Shown: positions 7,700-16,637, numbered from the stretch's first letter. The stretch: 64,000 nt of DNA from Croceibacterium_A sp039927815 (GCA_039927815.1 JBDSUJ010000076.1:30177-94176), one strand, 5' to 3'. Notes: generated by a model not told the origin, from the letters alone. Translations and numbers: made by a program.

Positions 7700-9097
7700 T
7701 CAGCCGAACCGCCCCTGCAAATAGTGCCACGCGGCGCGCAGGCCGAGTGCATCGCCGCCTTTCGGCCGGCCCGGCTTGGCGGCCGGACGCCACGCGAACG
7801 TATCCAGATGTAGCCAGTCGATCGGGGTACCATCAGCATGGGCCCCAACAAAACGGTCGAGGAACAGCCCGGCGACCGACGCTCCGGCGAAGCCGTTGGT
7901 GTGCGCATTGTTGAGGTCGGCGATGTCCGACTTGAGCCATTCGCGGTAAGCTTCGGGTAGCGGCAGGCGCCAGCACTCGTCATCGTGCGCCCGCCCGGCG
8001 GCGAGCAAGGCGTCCGCGGTTGCATCGGTACGCGCCATCAAGGCGGGCAGATCGGGCCCGAGCGCGACCCGCGCCGCACCGGTCAGAGTGGCGAAATCGA
8101 TGATCAGCACGGGGTTTTCTTCACTGGCGCGAGTCAGGGCATCGCCCAGCACCAGCCGGCCCTCGGCATCGGTATTGCCGATCTCGACGGTCAATCCCTG
8201 GCGGCTCTTGAGTACGTCGCCCGGGCGAAAGGCGTTGCCAGCAATCGCATTCTCGACCGCGGGAACCAGACAGTGCAGCCGCACCTTGAGCCCCGCGCTC
8301 ATTACCAGCCCGGCCAGCGCCAGCGCGTGCGCGGCGCCGCCCATGTCCTTTTTCATCAGCAACATGCCGCTCGCCGGCTTGATGTCGAGCCCGCCTGAAT
8401 CGAAGCACACGCCCTTGCCGACGATCGCCAGCACCGGCGCGTTCGGGTCCCCCCAGGCGATGTGCAGCATCCGGGGCGCGTGTTCGCGCGCGGCGGCGCG
8501 GCCGACGGCCTGAACCATCGGGTATTCGCGCGCGAGCGCTTCACCCTTGGTCACGGCGAGCTTGGCGTGGTGGGCCTTGGCCAGCCGCTCCGCCTCGCGC
8601 TCCAGCGCCGCAGGCCCCATGTCCTCGGCCGGGGTATTGACGAGGTCGCGTACCAAAGTGACCGCTTCGGCCTCGGCCAGCGCCGGGGCGATGGCTTTCG
8701 CTTCCTTGATCAGCAGCACGCGGGGCCCGGCGGCGTCCTTGTCGTCGCGGTAGCGGGTAAAGCGGTATTGCGCGGTCTGCCAGCCGAGCAGCGCCCGGCC
8801 GGGCGCTCCGGACGCCAGCCGATAGGTGCCCGCCGGCAAGGCCTCCGCCACCCTCGCCAGGCACCAACTCGACAGATCCGCGGGATCGGCCACCCCCGCC
8901 GCCACGAACCACCCGTCGCCTTCGGGCACGATCCCGACCTGGAAGCCGCCGCCGATGAATTTCTGCGCCGCGAGCGCCGCCCGCTGTCCGGCGGTGAGGT
9001 TGCGCGCAAAAGCCTCGAAGCCGTGGCTGTCGGTCAGGTGGATGGCAATCGCGCTCTGTCCGCGATCGGGCTGGATCAGATCTTCGGTGGTACCCAT
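7700..9097 (-). CDS. Leucyl aminopeptidase family protein (M17)
   Basis: 465 residues. A cytoplasmic dinuclear-metal exopeptidase releasing N-terminal residues from peptides. Family residues are all present: Lys228 and Asp233 in KGVCFDSGGLD, Asp251 after LLMKK, and the NTDAEGR signature at 308-314 with metal ligands Asp310 and Glu312 and catalytic Arg314. The N-terminal 150 residues are the divergent M17 lid domain. The start was set at MGTTEDLIQP; upstream codons are low-complexity. First gene of a run with the SH3 protein and argC on the minus strand. Confidence 0.92.
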   Translation of the reverse strand: MGTTEDLIQPDRGQSAIAIHLTDSHGFEAFARNLTAGQRAALAAQKFIGGGFQVGIVPEGDGWFVAAGVADPADLSSWCLARVAEALPAGTYRLASGAPGRALLGWQTAQYRFTRYRDDKDAAGPRVLLIKEAKAIAPALAEAEAVTLVRDLVNTPAEDMGPAALEREAERLAKAHHAKLAVTKGEALAREYPMVQAVGRAAAREHAPRMLHIAWGDPNAPVLAIVGKGVCFDSGGLDIKPASGMLLMKKDMGGAAHALALAGLVMSAGLKVRLHCLVPAVENAIAGNAFRPGDVLKSRQGLTVEIGNTDAEGRLVLGDALTRASEENPVLIIDFATLTGAARVALGPDLPALMARTDATADALLAAGRAHDDECWRLPLPEAYREWLKSDIADLNNAHTNGFAGASVAGLFLDRFVGAHADGTPIDWLHLDTFAWRPAAKPGRPKGGDALGLRAAWHYLQGRFG

Positions 9098-9143
9098 CGA
9101 AATCCGCTTGCCCGTTCGCGGGCGATTTGGGAAGGCGCTGGCG

Positions 9144-9959
9144 ATGCGGCGATTGGTATGCGTGCTCGCGATGGCGCTCCCGGGCTGCAATAGTCCGCCC
9201 ACGGAACAACCACGACCGACGCCGGCGCCGTCCGCCGCGGTCCGGGCTACGGCCAGCGCGCACGCGGTGGCGTCCGCCACCAGCAGCGGGGCACGCGCGG
9301 TGTCCGAGGAAACGGACGATTTCCTGTTCGAGTATTCCTATCCCAAGCGGGCCGGGCGCATTCCCGAACTGGCCGCGCTGCTCGACCGGCGTCTCGACAA
9401 GACCCGGGCGGACCTTGCGGCCGAGGCGGCCGCCGCGCGGCGCGAAACGCGGGCGGACGGGTTCCCCTACAACAAGCACAGCACGCAGGTGAAATGGCAG
9501 TCGGTGGCTGACGTGCCCGGGTGGCTCAGTCTGTCGGGCGACGTATCTTCGTACAGCGGCGGCGCGCACGGGAATTATGGCTTCGATTCGCTGGTATGGG
9601 ACAAAGCCAACGCGCGCGCTTTAAATGGCGTGGACCTGTTCCAGTCCGCTGCCGCGCTCGACAAGGCGCTGGGTTCGCGGCTGTGCCGCGCGCTTGATGC
9701 AGAGCGCGCCAAGCGGCGCGACAAGGCCAAGCCCGCCGGCAGTGTTGAAGAATTCGACAAATGCATCGCGGTCAAGGATGCGACGGTGCTGGTCGGCTCA
9801 CGCGGCAAGCGCAAGTTCGACCGGATCACCGTACAGTACGGGCCCTATGCCGCCGGTCCCTATGTCGAAGGAGCGTATGAGCTCGACTTCCCGGTCGACG
9901 GCGCGGTTCTTGACGCGGTCAAGCCCGAATACCGGGGCGCTTTCGCGGCTCGCAATTGA
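9144..9959 (+). CDS. DUF4163/DUF3298 (RsiV-like) lipoprotein
   Basis: 271 residues. A short signal peptide ends in a lipobox (ALPGC, Cys at about 14), then an Ala/Thr/Pro-rich linker to about residue 55. The rest resembles the paired DUF4163 and DUF3298 domains: FEYSYPKRAGRIPELAALL, SLSGDVSSYSGGAHGNYGF and a C-terminal ITVQYGPYAAGPYVEGAYEL strand pair, a pattern shared with RsiV, which binds lysozyme. No sigma factor is adjacent, so an anti-sigma role is not indicated. It lies 25 bases upstream of map on the same strand and may be co-transcribed. Function unknown. Confidence 0.8.
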   Translation: MRRLVCVLAMALPGCNSPPTEQPRPTPAPSAAVRATASAHAVASATSSGARAVSEETDDFLFEYSYPKRAGRIPELAALLDRRLDKTRADLAAEAAAARRETRADGFPYNKHSTQVKWQSVADVPGWLSLSGDVSSYSGGAHGNYGFDSLVWDKANARALNGVDLFQSAAALDKALGSRLCRALDAERAKRRDKAKPAGSVEEFDKCIAVKDATVLVGSRGKRKFDRITVQYGPYAAGPYVEGAYELDFPVDGAVLDAVKPEYRGAFAARN

Positions 9960-9984
9960 GCGGGCGAATTGCTACCTCCAGTTG

Positions 9985-10812
9985 ATGACCCAATACCAGC
10001 AAGTCACCGCCGACACCTCGGTTTACCGCGACGGCACGATCAAACTCCATGGCCCCGACGGTTTCGCAGGGATGCGCCGGGCGGGCCGCCTGGCGGGCGA
10101 AATCCTCGACGCGATCGCGCCGCTGGTCCGGCCCGGTGTCACGACCGAACAGCTCGACCGCGTGGTGCGCGAGATGACGCTCGATGGCGGCGCGGTCCCC
10201 GCGACGCTCGGCTATCGCGGCTACACGCACTCGTGCTGCATCTCGGTCAATCATGTGGTGTGCCACGGTATTCCGTCTTCGAAAGGGCTCAAGGACGGCG
10301 ACATCGTCAACGTCGACGTCACCCCGCTGCTCGACGGGTGGCACGGCGATTCGAGCCGTATGTACCTGGTCGGCGATGTATCGCTAAAAGCGCGCCGGCT
10401 CGTCGAGGTTACCCACGAATGCCTGATGATCGGCATTGCCCAGGCCCGGGCGGGCGCGCGGCTGGGAGATGTCGGCGCGGCGATCCAGGCGCATGCCGAG
10501 CAGCACCGCTACGGCGTGGTGCGCGATTTCTGCGGGCATGGCGTCGGGCGCCTGTTCCACGATGCACCCGAAGTGGTCCACGCCGGACGCGCGGGCACCG
10601 GGCCGGAACTGCGCGCGGGCATGTTCATGACCATCGAACCGATGATCAATCTTGGGAAATCGACGGTCAAAGTACTCGGCGACGGGTGGACCGCGGTAAC
10701 GCGTGACAAGAGCCTGAGCGCCCAGTTCGAGCATTCGATCGGGATCACCGATGGCGACGCGGAAATTTTCACCATCAGCCCCACCGGCAGGCACAAGCCA
10801 CCTTACGCCTGA
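9985..10812 (+). CDS. map: Methionine aminopeptidase, type I
   Basis: 275 residues. It removes the initiator Met from nascent proteins. The five metal ligands are visible: Asp111 (VNVDVT), Asp122 (HGDSSRM), His185 (GHGVGRLFHD), Glu218 (TIEPM) and Glu249 (QFEHS), plus the conserved substrate-pocket His in VVCHGIP. There is no N-terminal zinc-finger extension. The start at MTQYQQVTAD fits family length. Convergent with ccmB. Confidence 0.96.
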   Translation: MTQYQQVTADTSVYRDGTIKLHGPDGFAGMRRAGRLAGEILDAIAPLVRPGVTTEQLDRVVREMTLDGGAVPATLGYRGYTHSCCISVNHVVCHGIPSSKGLKDGDIVNVDVTPLLDGWHGDSSRMYLVGDVSLKARRLVEVTHECLMIGIAQARAGARLGDVGAAIQAHAEQHRYGVVRDFCGHGVGRLFHDAPEVVHAGRAGTGPELRAGMFMTIEPMINLGKSTVKVLGDGWTAVTRDKSLSAQFEHSIGITDGDAEIFTISPTGRHKPPYA

Positions 10813-10859
10813 TCGCGGCAAGGCACGCGCTGATTCTGCCGATCGCTTCGGCGGCGCGG

Positions 10860-11519
10860 TTAGCCTTCGCGCGCGGCCCGGATCGCGGCGCCGCCGGCGA
10901 ACGGCGCGATTGCTATCAACAGCAGACTGATTGCGGCCGTGAGCGCCAGGCCGCTGCCGCCGCCATCAGCGAGCGCGCCGGCACCGAACACCAGCAGCGG
11001 CACCGCGAGCGGGATCAGCAGCAAGCCGCTGAGCGCCGCGCCGCCGCCCAGACCGACGGTCATCGCGGCAATAATCAGCCCGACCGCAGCGAGGCCCGGT
11101 GTCCCGGCCAGCAGGCCCAGTTCGACGATCCGTAACGTCGCGCCGTCGAGTCCGAGCAGCGCCGCGGCGGGCAGGGCCGCAAGCATCAGCGGGGGGCCGA
11201 AACTGAGCCAGTGCGCGAGCATCCGCACTGCCACCAGTACTTCCTCTGAAATTCCGCGCACGGCCCATTGGTCGAACAAGCCGCGCTCGAGGTCGCTCGC
11301 CAGCAGCCGTTCGAGCGGCAGGATCGCGGCGAGCAGCGCGCCGATCCACACCACGCCGCCGCCGGTCCGCCGCAACAGCTCGGGCGCGGGGCCGACTGCG
11401 AACGGGAACAGCATCGCCACCGCGAGAAAGAACAGCACCGGCAGCAGTCCGCCGCCGCGCCGACCCCCGGGCAGCAACAGCGCGAGATCGCGCTGGAACA
11501 CGGTCATCAGCGCGCTCAT
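10860..11519 (-). CDS. ccmB: Heme exporter membrane subunit CcmB
   Basis: 219 residues, almost entirely hydrophobic with about six membrane helices, the expected CcmB topology. The N-terminal FQRDLALLL and the PLERLLASDLERGLFDQW cytoplasmic loop are family marks. Together with CcmA (and CcmC/D elsewhere) it forms the ABC module of cytochrome c maturation system I that drives release of holo-CcmE. The ATG overlaps the ccmA stop by four bases. ccmC and later genes are not adjacent, so the ccm genes are split in this genome. Confidence 0.92.
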   Translation of the reverse strand: MSALMTVFQRDLALLLPGGRRGGGLLPVLFFLAVAMLFPFAVGPAPELLRRTGGGVVWIGALLAAILPLERLLASDLERGLFDQWAVRGISEEVLVAVRMLAHWLSFGPPLMLAALPAAALLGLDGATLRIVELGLLAGTPGLAAVGLIIAAMTVGLGGGAALSGLLLIPLAVPLLVFGAGALADGGGSGLALTAAISLLLIAIAPFAGGAAIRAAREG

Positions 11520-12118
11520 GGGGCAAAGTCCGGCACGGCCAGCATGGCCAGCCCCGGCAAGGCGAACGGTTGGTGTGAGGCGATGACGGCGATCCCGCCG
11601 GCCGCACAATGCTCCGCCACCAGGGCCTCGCACAAGGCGACAGCGTCGCGGTCCAGCCCGTTGAGCGGCTCGTCGAGCATCCACAGCGGCGCGCCTTGCG
11701 CGGCCACGCGGGCAAGCGCGGCGCGCTTGCGCTGGCCGGTCGACAGGTACCGGACCGGCACATCCAGCAGCCCATCGAGGCCCAGGTAACCCACCGGCGG
11801 ATGCCGCCCTTGCGAAGGGGCGTCGAGCCGGGTCCAGAACTCGAGCGCCCGGGCCAGCGGCAAGTCACCGTCGAGCGCGGGGCGGTCATCGAGCAAGGCG
11901 ACCCTCCCGGCACGTTCGACAGTGCCCGCAAGGGGTCGCAACAGGCCGGCCAGGATGCGGATCAAGCTCGACTTGCCGGTGCCGTTGGCGCCCGTCAGCT
12001 GCACCGCCTGGCCCGAATCGAGAGTCAGCGACAGGCTGCGGAACAGCACCCGGTCGCCCCGGCGGTAGGCCAGGTCCGACGCGGCCAGTCTTGTCTCCTC
12101 TGGCCAGGCGGGTTCCAT
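11516..12118 (-). CDS. ccmA: Heme exporter ATP-binding protein CcmA
   Basis: 200 residues, the short single-domain ABC ATPase length of CcmA. Walker A is GANGTGKSS (43-51), the signature is LSTGQ (125-129) and Walker B is LWMLDEP (145-151); the loop RYLSTGQRKRAALARV is typical of CcmA. The start is at MEPAWPEETR. It is the upstream partner of ccmB and is divergent from phhB, with 77 bases between them. Confidence 0.92.
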   Translation of the reverse strand: MEPAWPEETRLAASDLAYRRGDRVLFRSLSLTLDSGQAVQLTGANGTGKSSLIRILAGLLRPLAGTVERAGRVALLDDRPALDGDLPLARALEFWTRLDAPSQGRHPPVGYLGLDGLLDVPVRYLSTGQRKRAALARVAAQGAPLWMLDEPLNGLDRDAVALCEALVAEHCAAGGIAVIASHQPFALPGLAMLAVPDFAP

Positions 12119-12195
12119 GGCGGGCGGGGTTAGGGCACAAGGACGCAAGCGACAATCCTTCGCCACGCCCTCGACGATCGGAGTAAAGCGAGCCG

Positions 12196-12486
12196 ATGCC
12201 AATTCCGCAATTGCCCGCGGCCGAGCGCACAGCTGCGCTCTCCGGACTGCCCGAATGGACCCAACGCGGCGACGGCCTGGCGATCGAGCGGAAGTTCGCG
12301 TTCGCCGACTTCAGCGCCGCCTTTGCATTCATGACGCGGGTCGCGCTGCTCGCCGAAGCGCACGACCATCACCCTGAATGGTCGAACGTCTACAACCGCG
12401 TGGCGATCACCCTGACGACGCATGATGCCGGCGGTCTTTCGGAGCGGGACATAACGATGGCGCGCGCCATCGACGCGCTGGGCTAG
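12196..12486 (+). CDS. phhB: 4a-hydroxytetrahydrobiopterin dehydratase (PCD/DCoH)
   Basis: 96 residues, full length. It recycles pterin cofactor by dehydrating 4a-hydroxytetrahydrobiopterin. The active-site motif EAHDHHPEWSNVYN carries the conserved His pair. No phenylalanine hydroxylase gene is adjacent, so the physiological pterin partner is not shown here; some homologues serve molybdopterin or folate metabolism. Its stop codon overlaps that of the convergent S9 peptidase gene by two bases. Confidence 0.93.
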   Translation: MPIPQLPAAERTAALSGLPEWTQRGDGLAIERKFAFADFSAAFAFMTRVALLAEAHDHHPEWSNVYNRVAITLTTHDAGGLSERDITMARAIDALG

Positions 12487-14429
12487 GGCAACCCGACCAG
12501 CTCGGCGCCCGCGGAAACGTGCGCGGTCGAGGCGGCGACCGCTCCGCCGACCTGTTCGGCCCGGCCTCCGAGCACGGTCGCCAGGAAATTCTCGGCCAGT
12601 GCGTTGAAAGCGATGTTGTTGGCCGGCTTGGCAAAGCCGTGCCCCTCGTCGGGGAACACCACGTATGTCACCGGGATGCCGTGCTTTTGCATCGCGGCGA
12701 CGATCTGATCGCTTTCGCTTTGCTTGACGCGCGGATCGTTGGCGCCCTGGCCGATCAACAGCGGGCGGCATATCCGATCGGCGGCGTGGAGCGGGCTGCG
12801 ATCGATCAGCAGCTGCTTGCCGTCCGGCGTGCCCGGATTGCCCATCCGCTCGTGGAACTGCTTGACCATCGGTGCCCAGTACGGCGGGATCGTCTCGAGC
12901 AGGGTCTCGAGGTTCGAGGGGCCGACGATGTCCACCCCGCACGCGAATACCTTGGGCGTGAACGCCAGCCCGGCGAGCGTGGCGTATCCGCCATAGGAGC
13001 CGCCCATGATCGCCACCTTGTCGCGCTCGGCCACGCCGTGGGCCACTGCCCATTCGACCGCGTCGATCAGGTCGTCGTGCATCCGGGCGCCCCATTCGAG
13101 GTTGGCGGCGTTGACGAACGCCTTGCCAAACCCGGTCGAGCCGCGGAAGTTGACGCTGAGCACCGCGTAGCCGCGGTTGGCGAGCCACTGGTGCGACCGG
13201 TTGAAACCGTACCCGTCGCGCGCCCACGGGCCGCCGTGGACCAGCAGCACCATCGGGGCCTGCCCTTCCGTACCCGGCGGCAGCGTCAGGTAACTGACCA
13301 TCTGCAGACCGTCGCGGGTCGGAATCTCGAGCGCCCGCATCGGCTGGAGCGGGGCGCCGACCAGCTCTGGCCGGGTGACGTAGAATTCGGTCAGGGTGCG
13401 CGCGGTGCGGTCGTAGAGATAGGCCACCGCGGGTCCGGTCAACGGGTCGTTCCACACCACCCACCGGTCGTCGGCATCGGTCCGGCCGCTGACCCCGAAT
13501 TCGCCCTCGAGCTGGCTCCGCAACCAGTCGAGCGAAGCCTTGATGCCGGCATCGAGCGCGGTCCATTCGCTCTTGAGGTAAGTGGCGGCATAGGCCTCGA
13601 CCACGCCGGTTACCGGATTGCGCAAGGTGCCGCTGATGTCGGCCGTGGCGTCCTCGGCGAGCACGGTGCGCGCGCCGGTGGCGGTGTCTTCGGCAATCAG
13701 CGCGGCAGTGTCGCGGCCGCGGCTGTCGATCCAGTACAGCGTCGTGCCGTCGGTGGTGTAGCCGGCGACGGAGGTGGTGAGCGCGTCTTCCAGCGTGGTC
13801 GTCTCGCGCGGGGTGGCAGCGATCGTGCCGTCGCTGATTTCAAACATGTCGGTCCCGCCGGTGTCGTTCTGGTTGATGGCCCAGCGCAAGGTCAGCGTAT
13901 CGTCGGCCAGGAACCCGGCGTAGGCGTCATTCTTCATCACCAGCTTGAGCGCGCCGGTGTTGAGATCCAAGCGGTAGACGTCGTGGAAACGCGCATCACG
14001 GTCGTTGAGCCCGACCAGGACCTGGTCCTTGAGCGTGTTCGAGCCGCCGATCAGACGCACGCGGGTATTGTCGCGCGGGGTCAACCCGCGCTCCTCGCCG
14101 CTGGCCACATTCACCTGATACAGCAAGTAGTTTTCGTCGCCCGCCTTGTCTTGGATGTACAGCACGCTGGCCGAGTCCGCGGCCCAGAAGTGCATTGGGA
14201 TCGGCCGGTCGGCGGAACAGGTCATCAGTCGCGCGGCGGTCGGATCGGCGGCGGGCGCGACCCACACGTTGAGTACGCCTTCGTGCGGGGCCATCCAGCT
14301 CAGCCACTGCCCGTCCGGGCTGATCGATCCGCCCGAACGGGTCGGGTTGCCGAACAGGTCGTCGCGCGGGATCAGAGGCGTCGCGGCGACGCGTGTTGCG
14401 GCGGAAGGGCGGGTGGCGAGGTCGGTCAT
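12483..14429 (-). CDS. S9 family prolyl-oligopeptidase-type peptidase
   Basis: 648 residues. The N-terminal ~390 residues form a beta-propeller (repeated WMAP, LYWID, LYQV strands), followed by an alpha/beta-hydrolase domain. The catalytic triad is Ser478 in GGSYGGY, Asp565 in GANDPRV and His597 in DEGHGF. There is no signal peptide, so it is probably a cytoplasmic acylaminoacyl- or dipeptidyl-peptidase-like enzyme. The start ATG is preceded by AAGGATG. It stands alone, convergent with phhB. Confidence 0.93.
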   Translation of the reverse strand: MTDLATRPSAATRVAATPLIPRDDLFGNPTRSGGSISPDGQWLSWMAPHEGVLNVWVAPAADPTAARLMTCSADRPIPMHFWAADSASVLYIQDKAGDENYLLYQVNVASGEERGLTPRDNTRVRLIGGSNTLKDQVLVGLNDRDARFHDVYRLDLNTGALKLVMKNDAYAGFLADDTLTLRWAINQNDTGGTDMFEISDGTIAATPRETTTLEDALTTSVAGYTTDGTTLYWIDSRGRDTAALIAEDTATGARTVLAEDATADISGTLRNPVTGVVEAYAATYLKSEWTALDAGIKASLDWLRSQLEGEFGVSGRTDADDRWVVWNDPLTGPAVAYLYDRTARTLTEFYVTRPELVGAPLQPMRALEIPTRDGLQMVSYLTLPPGTEGQAPMVLLVHGGPWARDGYGFNRSHQWLANRGYAVLSVNFRGSTGFGKAFVNAANLEWGARMHDDLIDAVEWAVAHGVAERDKVAIMGGSYGGYATLAGLAFTPKVFACGVDIVGPSNLETLLETIPPYWAPMVKQFHERMGNPGTPDGKQLLIDRSPLHAADRICRPLLIGQGANDPRVKQSESDQIVAAMQKHGIPVTYVVFPDEGHGFAKPANNIAFNALAENFLATVLGGRAEQVGGAVAASTAHVSAGAELVGLP

Positions 14430-14769
14430 CGAGGCATCCTTGGAACTGTATTAGAATGGCAATACACACAGGGCCGAGGGCGACACAAGCGACAATCCAA
14501 CATTGGGCGTCACCCTGTTTCCCTCAGGGATTTCCGCGGGTTTGAAGGCCAAGAGCGACACCGCCGCCTGCAGAAAAATAAAGTGTTCTTTCCTTGTTGG
14601 GCAATAAAACTCTCAGGCGCGAATTTTCCGAGGAAATTGAACGTGCTGGATCGAGTCCAAGCGCTGGATCGGCTGGTGTATGAAAACGATTTTTGCCGCA
14701 AATGTTCGCTTTCCGCTCGTTGCGAACAATCGCGAGTCATGCTTGATGCTGCTCTTTGAGGTGGTGGAT
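14430..14769. other. 340-base AT-richer intergenic region between divergent genes
   Basis: No credible coding sequence. The composition shifts from the GC-rich background to runs such as AAAAATAAAG and CAATAAAACT. A small hairpin (CCCTG/CAGGG) lies near 14510-14530. It should hold the promoter of the S9 peptidase to the left and of the membrane protein to the right, but I cannot point to convincing -35/-10 pairs. Confidence 0.5.
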
Positions 14770-15513
14770 ATGCAAGGTCTGGCGAACGAGGTTCCTGAAC
14801 TTTGTGCTTCGCCGCCACCGCGCAGGCCGCGACGTACGCATCGCAAGCTGCACGGCTACTTCGTCGCATTCGCCCTAATCTTTGCCACCCTTGTACTAAC
14901 CGGCTTCTCGCGAACTTTCTTGATCCCCATCGCGCGTGGCAAGTTATTCAAGCCACCGATCGTCCATGTTCATGGAGCATTATTTTTCGCTTGGACATTC
15001 CTGCTCGTGACTCAAGCCGTCCTTGCGGCGACCAAACGGCTAAGAGCTCATCGCACCATCGGGTCAATTGGGGGTTGGCTAGTGCTTCCAATGCTTGCGC
15101 TCGGAACGATAGTTTCGGCGCGCGACACAGTTAATGACTTTAGGTCAGGCGATAGTGAGGCTCTCTCGTTCTTCTACGGTGAATTGGCGGATCTCGCCAT
15201 CTTCGGCCTGCTTGCGGGCGCTGCCATGCTGTTGCGGAAAAAGCCAGAGCACCACAAGCGCTTGGTACTCCTCGGCAGCCTGGGCCTGCTGGGAGCGGCC
15301 ATGGGCCGAATTCATGAAATCGACGGCTGGCAACAGTCCGTGTTTTTCGCACTCGTTGCGTCTGTAGTCGGTTACGACATCGCCAGTCGCCGAAACCTCC
15401 ACTGGGCTACTGTAGTTGGTGCAGCCGTTCTCCTGGGAATCAGCCTTACTGAGGAGTGGATTGGCAAGACGGCGATGTGGCTGAGTACCGCTCACCATCT
15501 GCTCAAAGTTTGA
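14770..15513 (+). CDS. Integral membrane protein of unknown function, atypical composition
   Basis: 247 residues from the ATG at MQGLANEVPE, chosen because GAGGTGG lies just upstream; an in-frame ATG 30 codons earlier has no ribosome site. About six or seven membrane helices follow a basic N-terminus (PPPRRPRRTHRKLHGY). Conserved-looking His residues sit at helix edges (HVHGALFFAW, RAHRTIGSIGGW, HHKRLVLLG), recalling small heme- or quinone-associated membrane families such as DUF2306, but I cannot assign a family. Third codon positions use A and T far more than neighbouring genes, which suggests acquisition by transfer. It is monocistronic. Confidence 0.65.
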   Translation: MQGLANEVPELCASPPPRRPRRTHRKLHGYFVAFALIFATLVLTGFSRTFLIPIARGKLFKPPIVHVHGALFFAWTFLLVTQAVLAATKRLRAHRTIGSIGGWLVLPMLALGTIVSARDTVNDFRSGDSEALSFFYGELADLAIFGLLAGAAMLLRKKPEHHKRLVLLGSLGLLGAAMGRIHEIDGWQQSVFFALVASVVGYDIASRRNLHWATVVGAAVLLGISLTEEWIGKTAMWLSTAHHLLKV

Positions 15514-15576
15514 GTGGGTAGGCAGCTTGCTTGTCGATGTCCGCCAACGTCCCACACCAGAAAGTCTTCTCCACCC

Positions 15577-16188
15577 TCACAGCGCCGGGTTGTTGTAGCA
15601 ATGCCAGGTGAACACCGCGACCGCGCCGCGGTGGGGGCGCCAGGTTTCGGCGAGTTCGCGGGTCTGCTGTTCGCTCGGGCGCTCGGCCAGGCCGAGGATC
15701 TTGCCGATCCCGGCCTGGACCGCGAGATCGCCCGCCGGCCAGATATCGGTCCGCCCTTCGGCGAACAGCAGGTAGATTTCTGCCGACCAGCGGCCGATGC
15801 CCTTAATCCGGGTCAGCTGGGCGATCGCCTCTTCATCATCTGTGGGCAGCTTTTTGAGTTCGAGCTCGCCGCTGACCACCAGCTCGCACAGCGAGCGGAC
15901 ATAACCCTGCTTCTGGCGCGACAGCCCGCAGGCCCGCAGCGCGTCGAAGTCGGCCGCCAGTAGCGTTGCAGGCGGCATGTCCTCGCCCAGCAACACTTCG
16001 AGCTTGCGCCACACGCTGGCGGCGGCGGCGACGCTGACCTGCTGACCCACGATCGTGCGCAGCAGGGTGCGATAGCCGCGCTCGCGCAGGCGCGGCTCGG
16101 GGTAACCGGCGCGCGCCAGCGTGGCGGCAATCGCCGGGTCGCGCGCGGCGACCGCGTCGAGCCCACTGACAATGTCCTGTTCGCGCAC
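15577..16188 (-). CDS. DNA-3-methyladenine glycosylase II (HhH-GPD family, AlkA-like)
   Basis: 203 residues from the GTG at VREQDIVSG. A longer frame could start at an ATG 72 bases upstream but that would collide with the divergent ferredoxin start. A base-excision enzyme removing alkylated purines. The helix-hairpin-helix is LTRIKGIGRWSAEIYLL and the catalytic Asp follows in PAGDLAV; LLRTIVGQQVSVAAA is the N-terminal family motif. It lacks the AlkA N-terminal beta domain and the HhH-GPD Cys cluster of endonuclease III, so it is the short alkylpurine glycosylase form. Divergent from the ferredoxin gene. Confidence 0.9.
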   Translation of the reverse strand: MREQDIVSGLDAVAARDPAIAATLARAGYPEPRLRERGYRTLLRTIVGQQVSVAAAASVWRKLEVLLGEDMPPATLLAADFDALRACGLSRQKQGYVRSLCELVVSGELELKKLPTDDEEAIAQLTRIKGIGRWSAEIYLLFAEGRTDIWPAGDLAVQAGIGKILGLAERPSEQQTRELAETWRPHRGAVAVFTWHCYNNPAL

Positions 16189-16258
16189 CGCTCGCCCTCG
16201 CTTGCCAAATGGGGACGCGTTCCGTAGCAGCCGCGCGCCGGAAAGGAACGCCCGTCCC

Positions 16259-16576
16259 ATGCCCAGATTGATCGTCACCACGCGCGAAGACGAAACCCGC
16301 GAAGTCGAGGCGCAAGCCGGGCTGACCGTGATGGAGGCGATCCGCGACAACGGCTTCGACGAGCTGCTGGCGCTGTGCGGCGGGTGCTGTTCGTGCGCCA
16401 CCTGCCACGTCCATGTCGACCCGGAATTCGCCGACTTGCTGCCGGCGATCACCCGCGACGAGGACGACCTGCTCGATTCGAGCGACGATCGCGATCCGAC
16501 CAGCCGCCTGGCCTGCCAGATTCCGTTTACCGACGCGCTCGACGGGCTGCGCGTGCGGATCGCGGAAGAAGACTGA
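16259..16576 (+). CDS. [2Fe-2S] ferredoxin, adrenodoxin/putidaredoxin type
   Basis: 105 residues, full length. The cluster ligands are in CGGCCSCATCH plus a later Cys in LACQIPF, that is C-x5-C-x2-C...C, with an additional non-ligand Cys inside the loop. Acidic C-terminal half (DEDDLLDSSDDRD) for docking to a reductase or P450. A good ribosome site (GGAAAGGA) precedes the ATG. The gene stands alone; without a P450 or isc neighbour the partner is unknown. Confidence 0.93.
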   Translation: MPRLIVTTREDETREVEAQAGLTVMEAIRDNGFDELLALCGGCCSCATCHVHVDPEFADLLPAITRDEDDLLDSSDDRDPTSRLACQIPFTDALDGLRVRIAEED

Positions 16577-16594
16577 ATAAAGCGGCGCCAAGCC

Positions 16595-16611
16595 CAACTG
16601 CGTTGCAGTTG
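16595..16611. other. Short hairpin between ferredoxin gene and cysteine synthase gene
   Basis: CAACTGC-GTT-GCAGTTG is a perfect 7-base-pair hairpin with a 3-base loop in the 61-base gap. The copies of GCGGCGC on both sides form a flanking direct repeat. There is no T run, so it is a weak terminator candidate; it could instead be an operator of the downstream cysteine synthase gene. Confidence 0.4.
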
Positions 16612-16637
16612 AAACCAGCGGCGCTTAATCGACCCGC

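Noticed and set aside
12519..14759. 746-residue plus-strand frame antisense to the S9 peptidase gene
   Set aside because: A long open frame expected by chance opposite a GC-rich gene; the peptidase on the minus strand has a complete catalytic triad and the antisense product has low-complexity Gly/Arg/Val composition.
14680..14769. Longer N-terminus for the AT-rich membrane protein
   Set aside because: The upstream ATG lacks a ribosome site, whereas GAGGTGG precedes the internal ATG, which leads into the basic pre-helix region.
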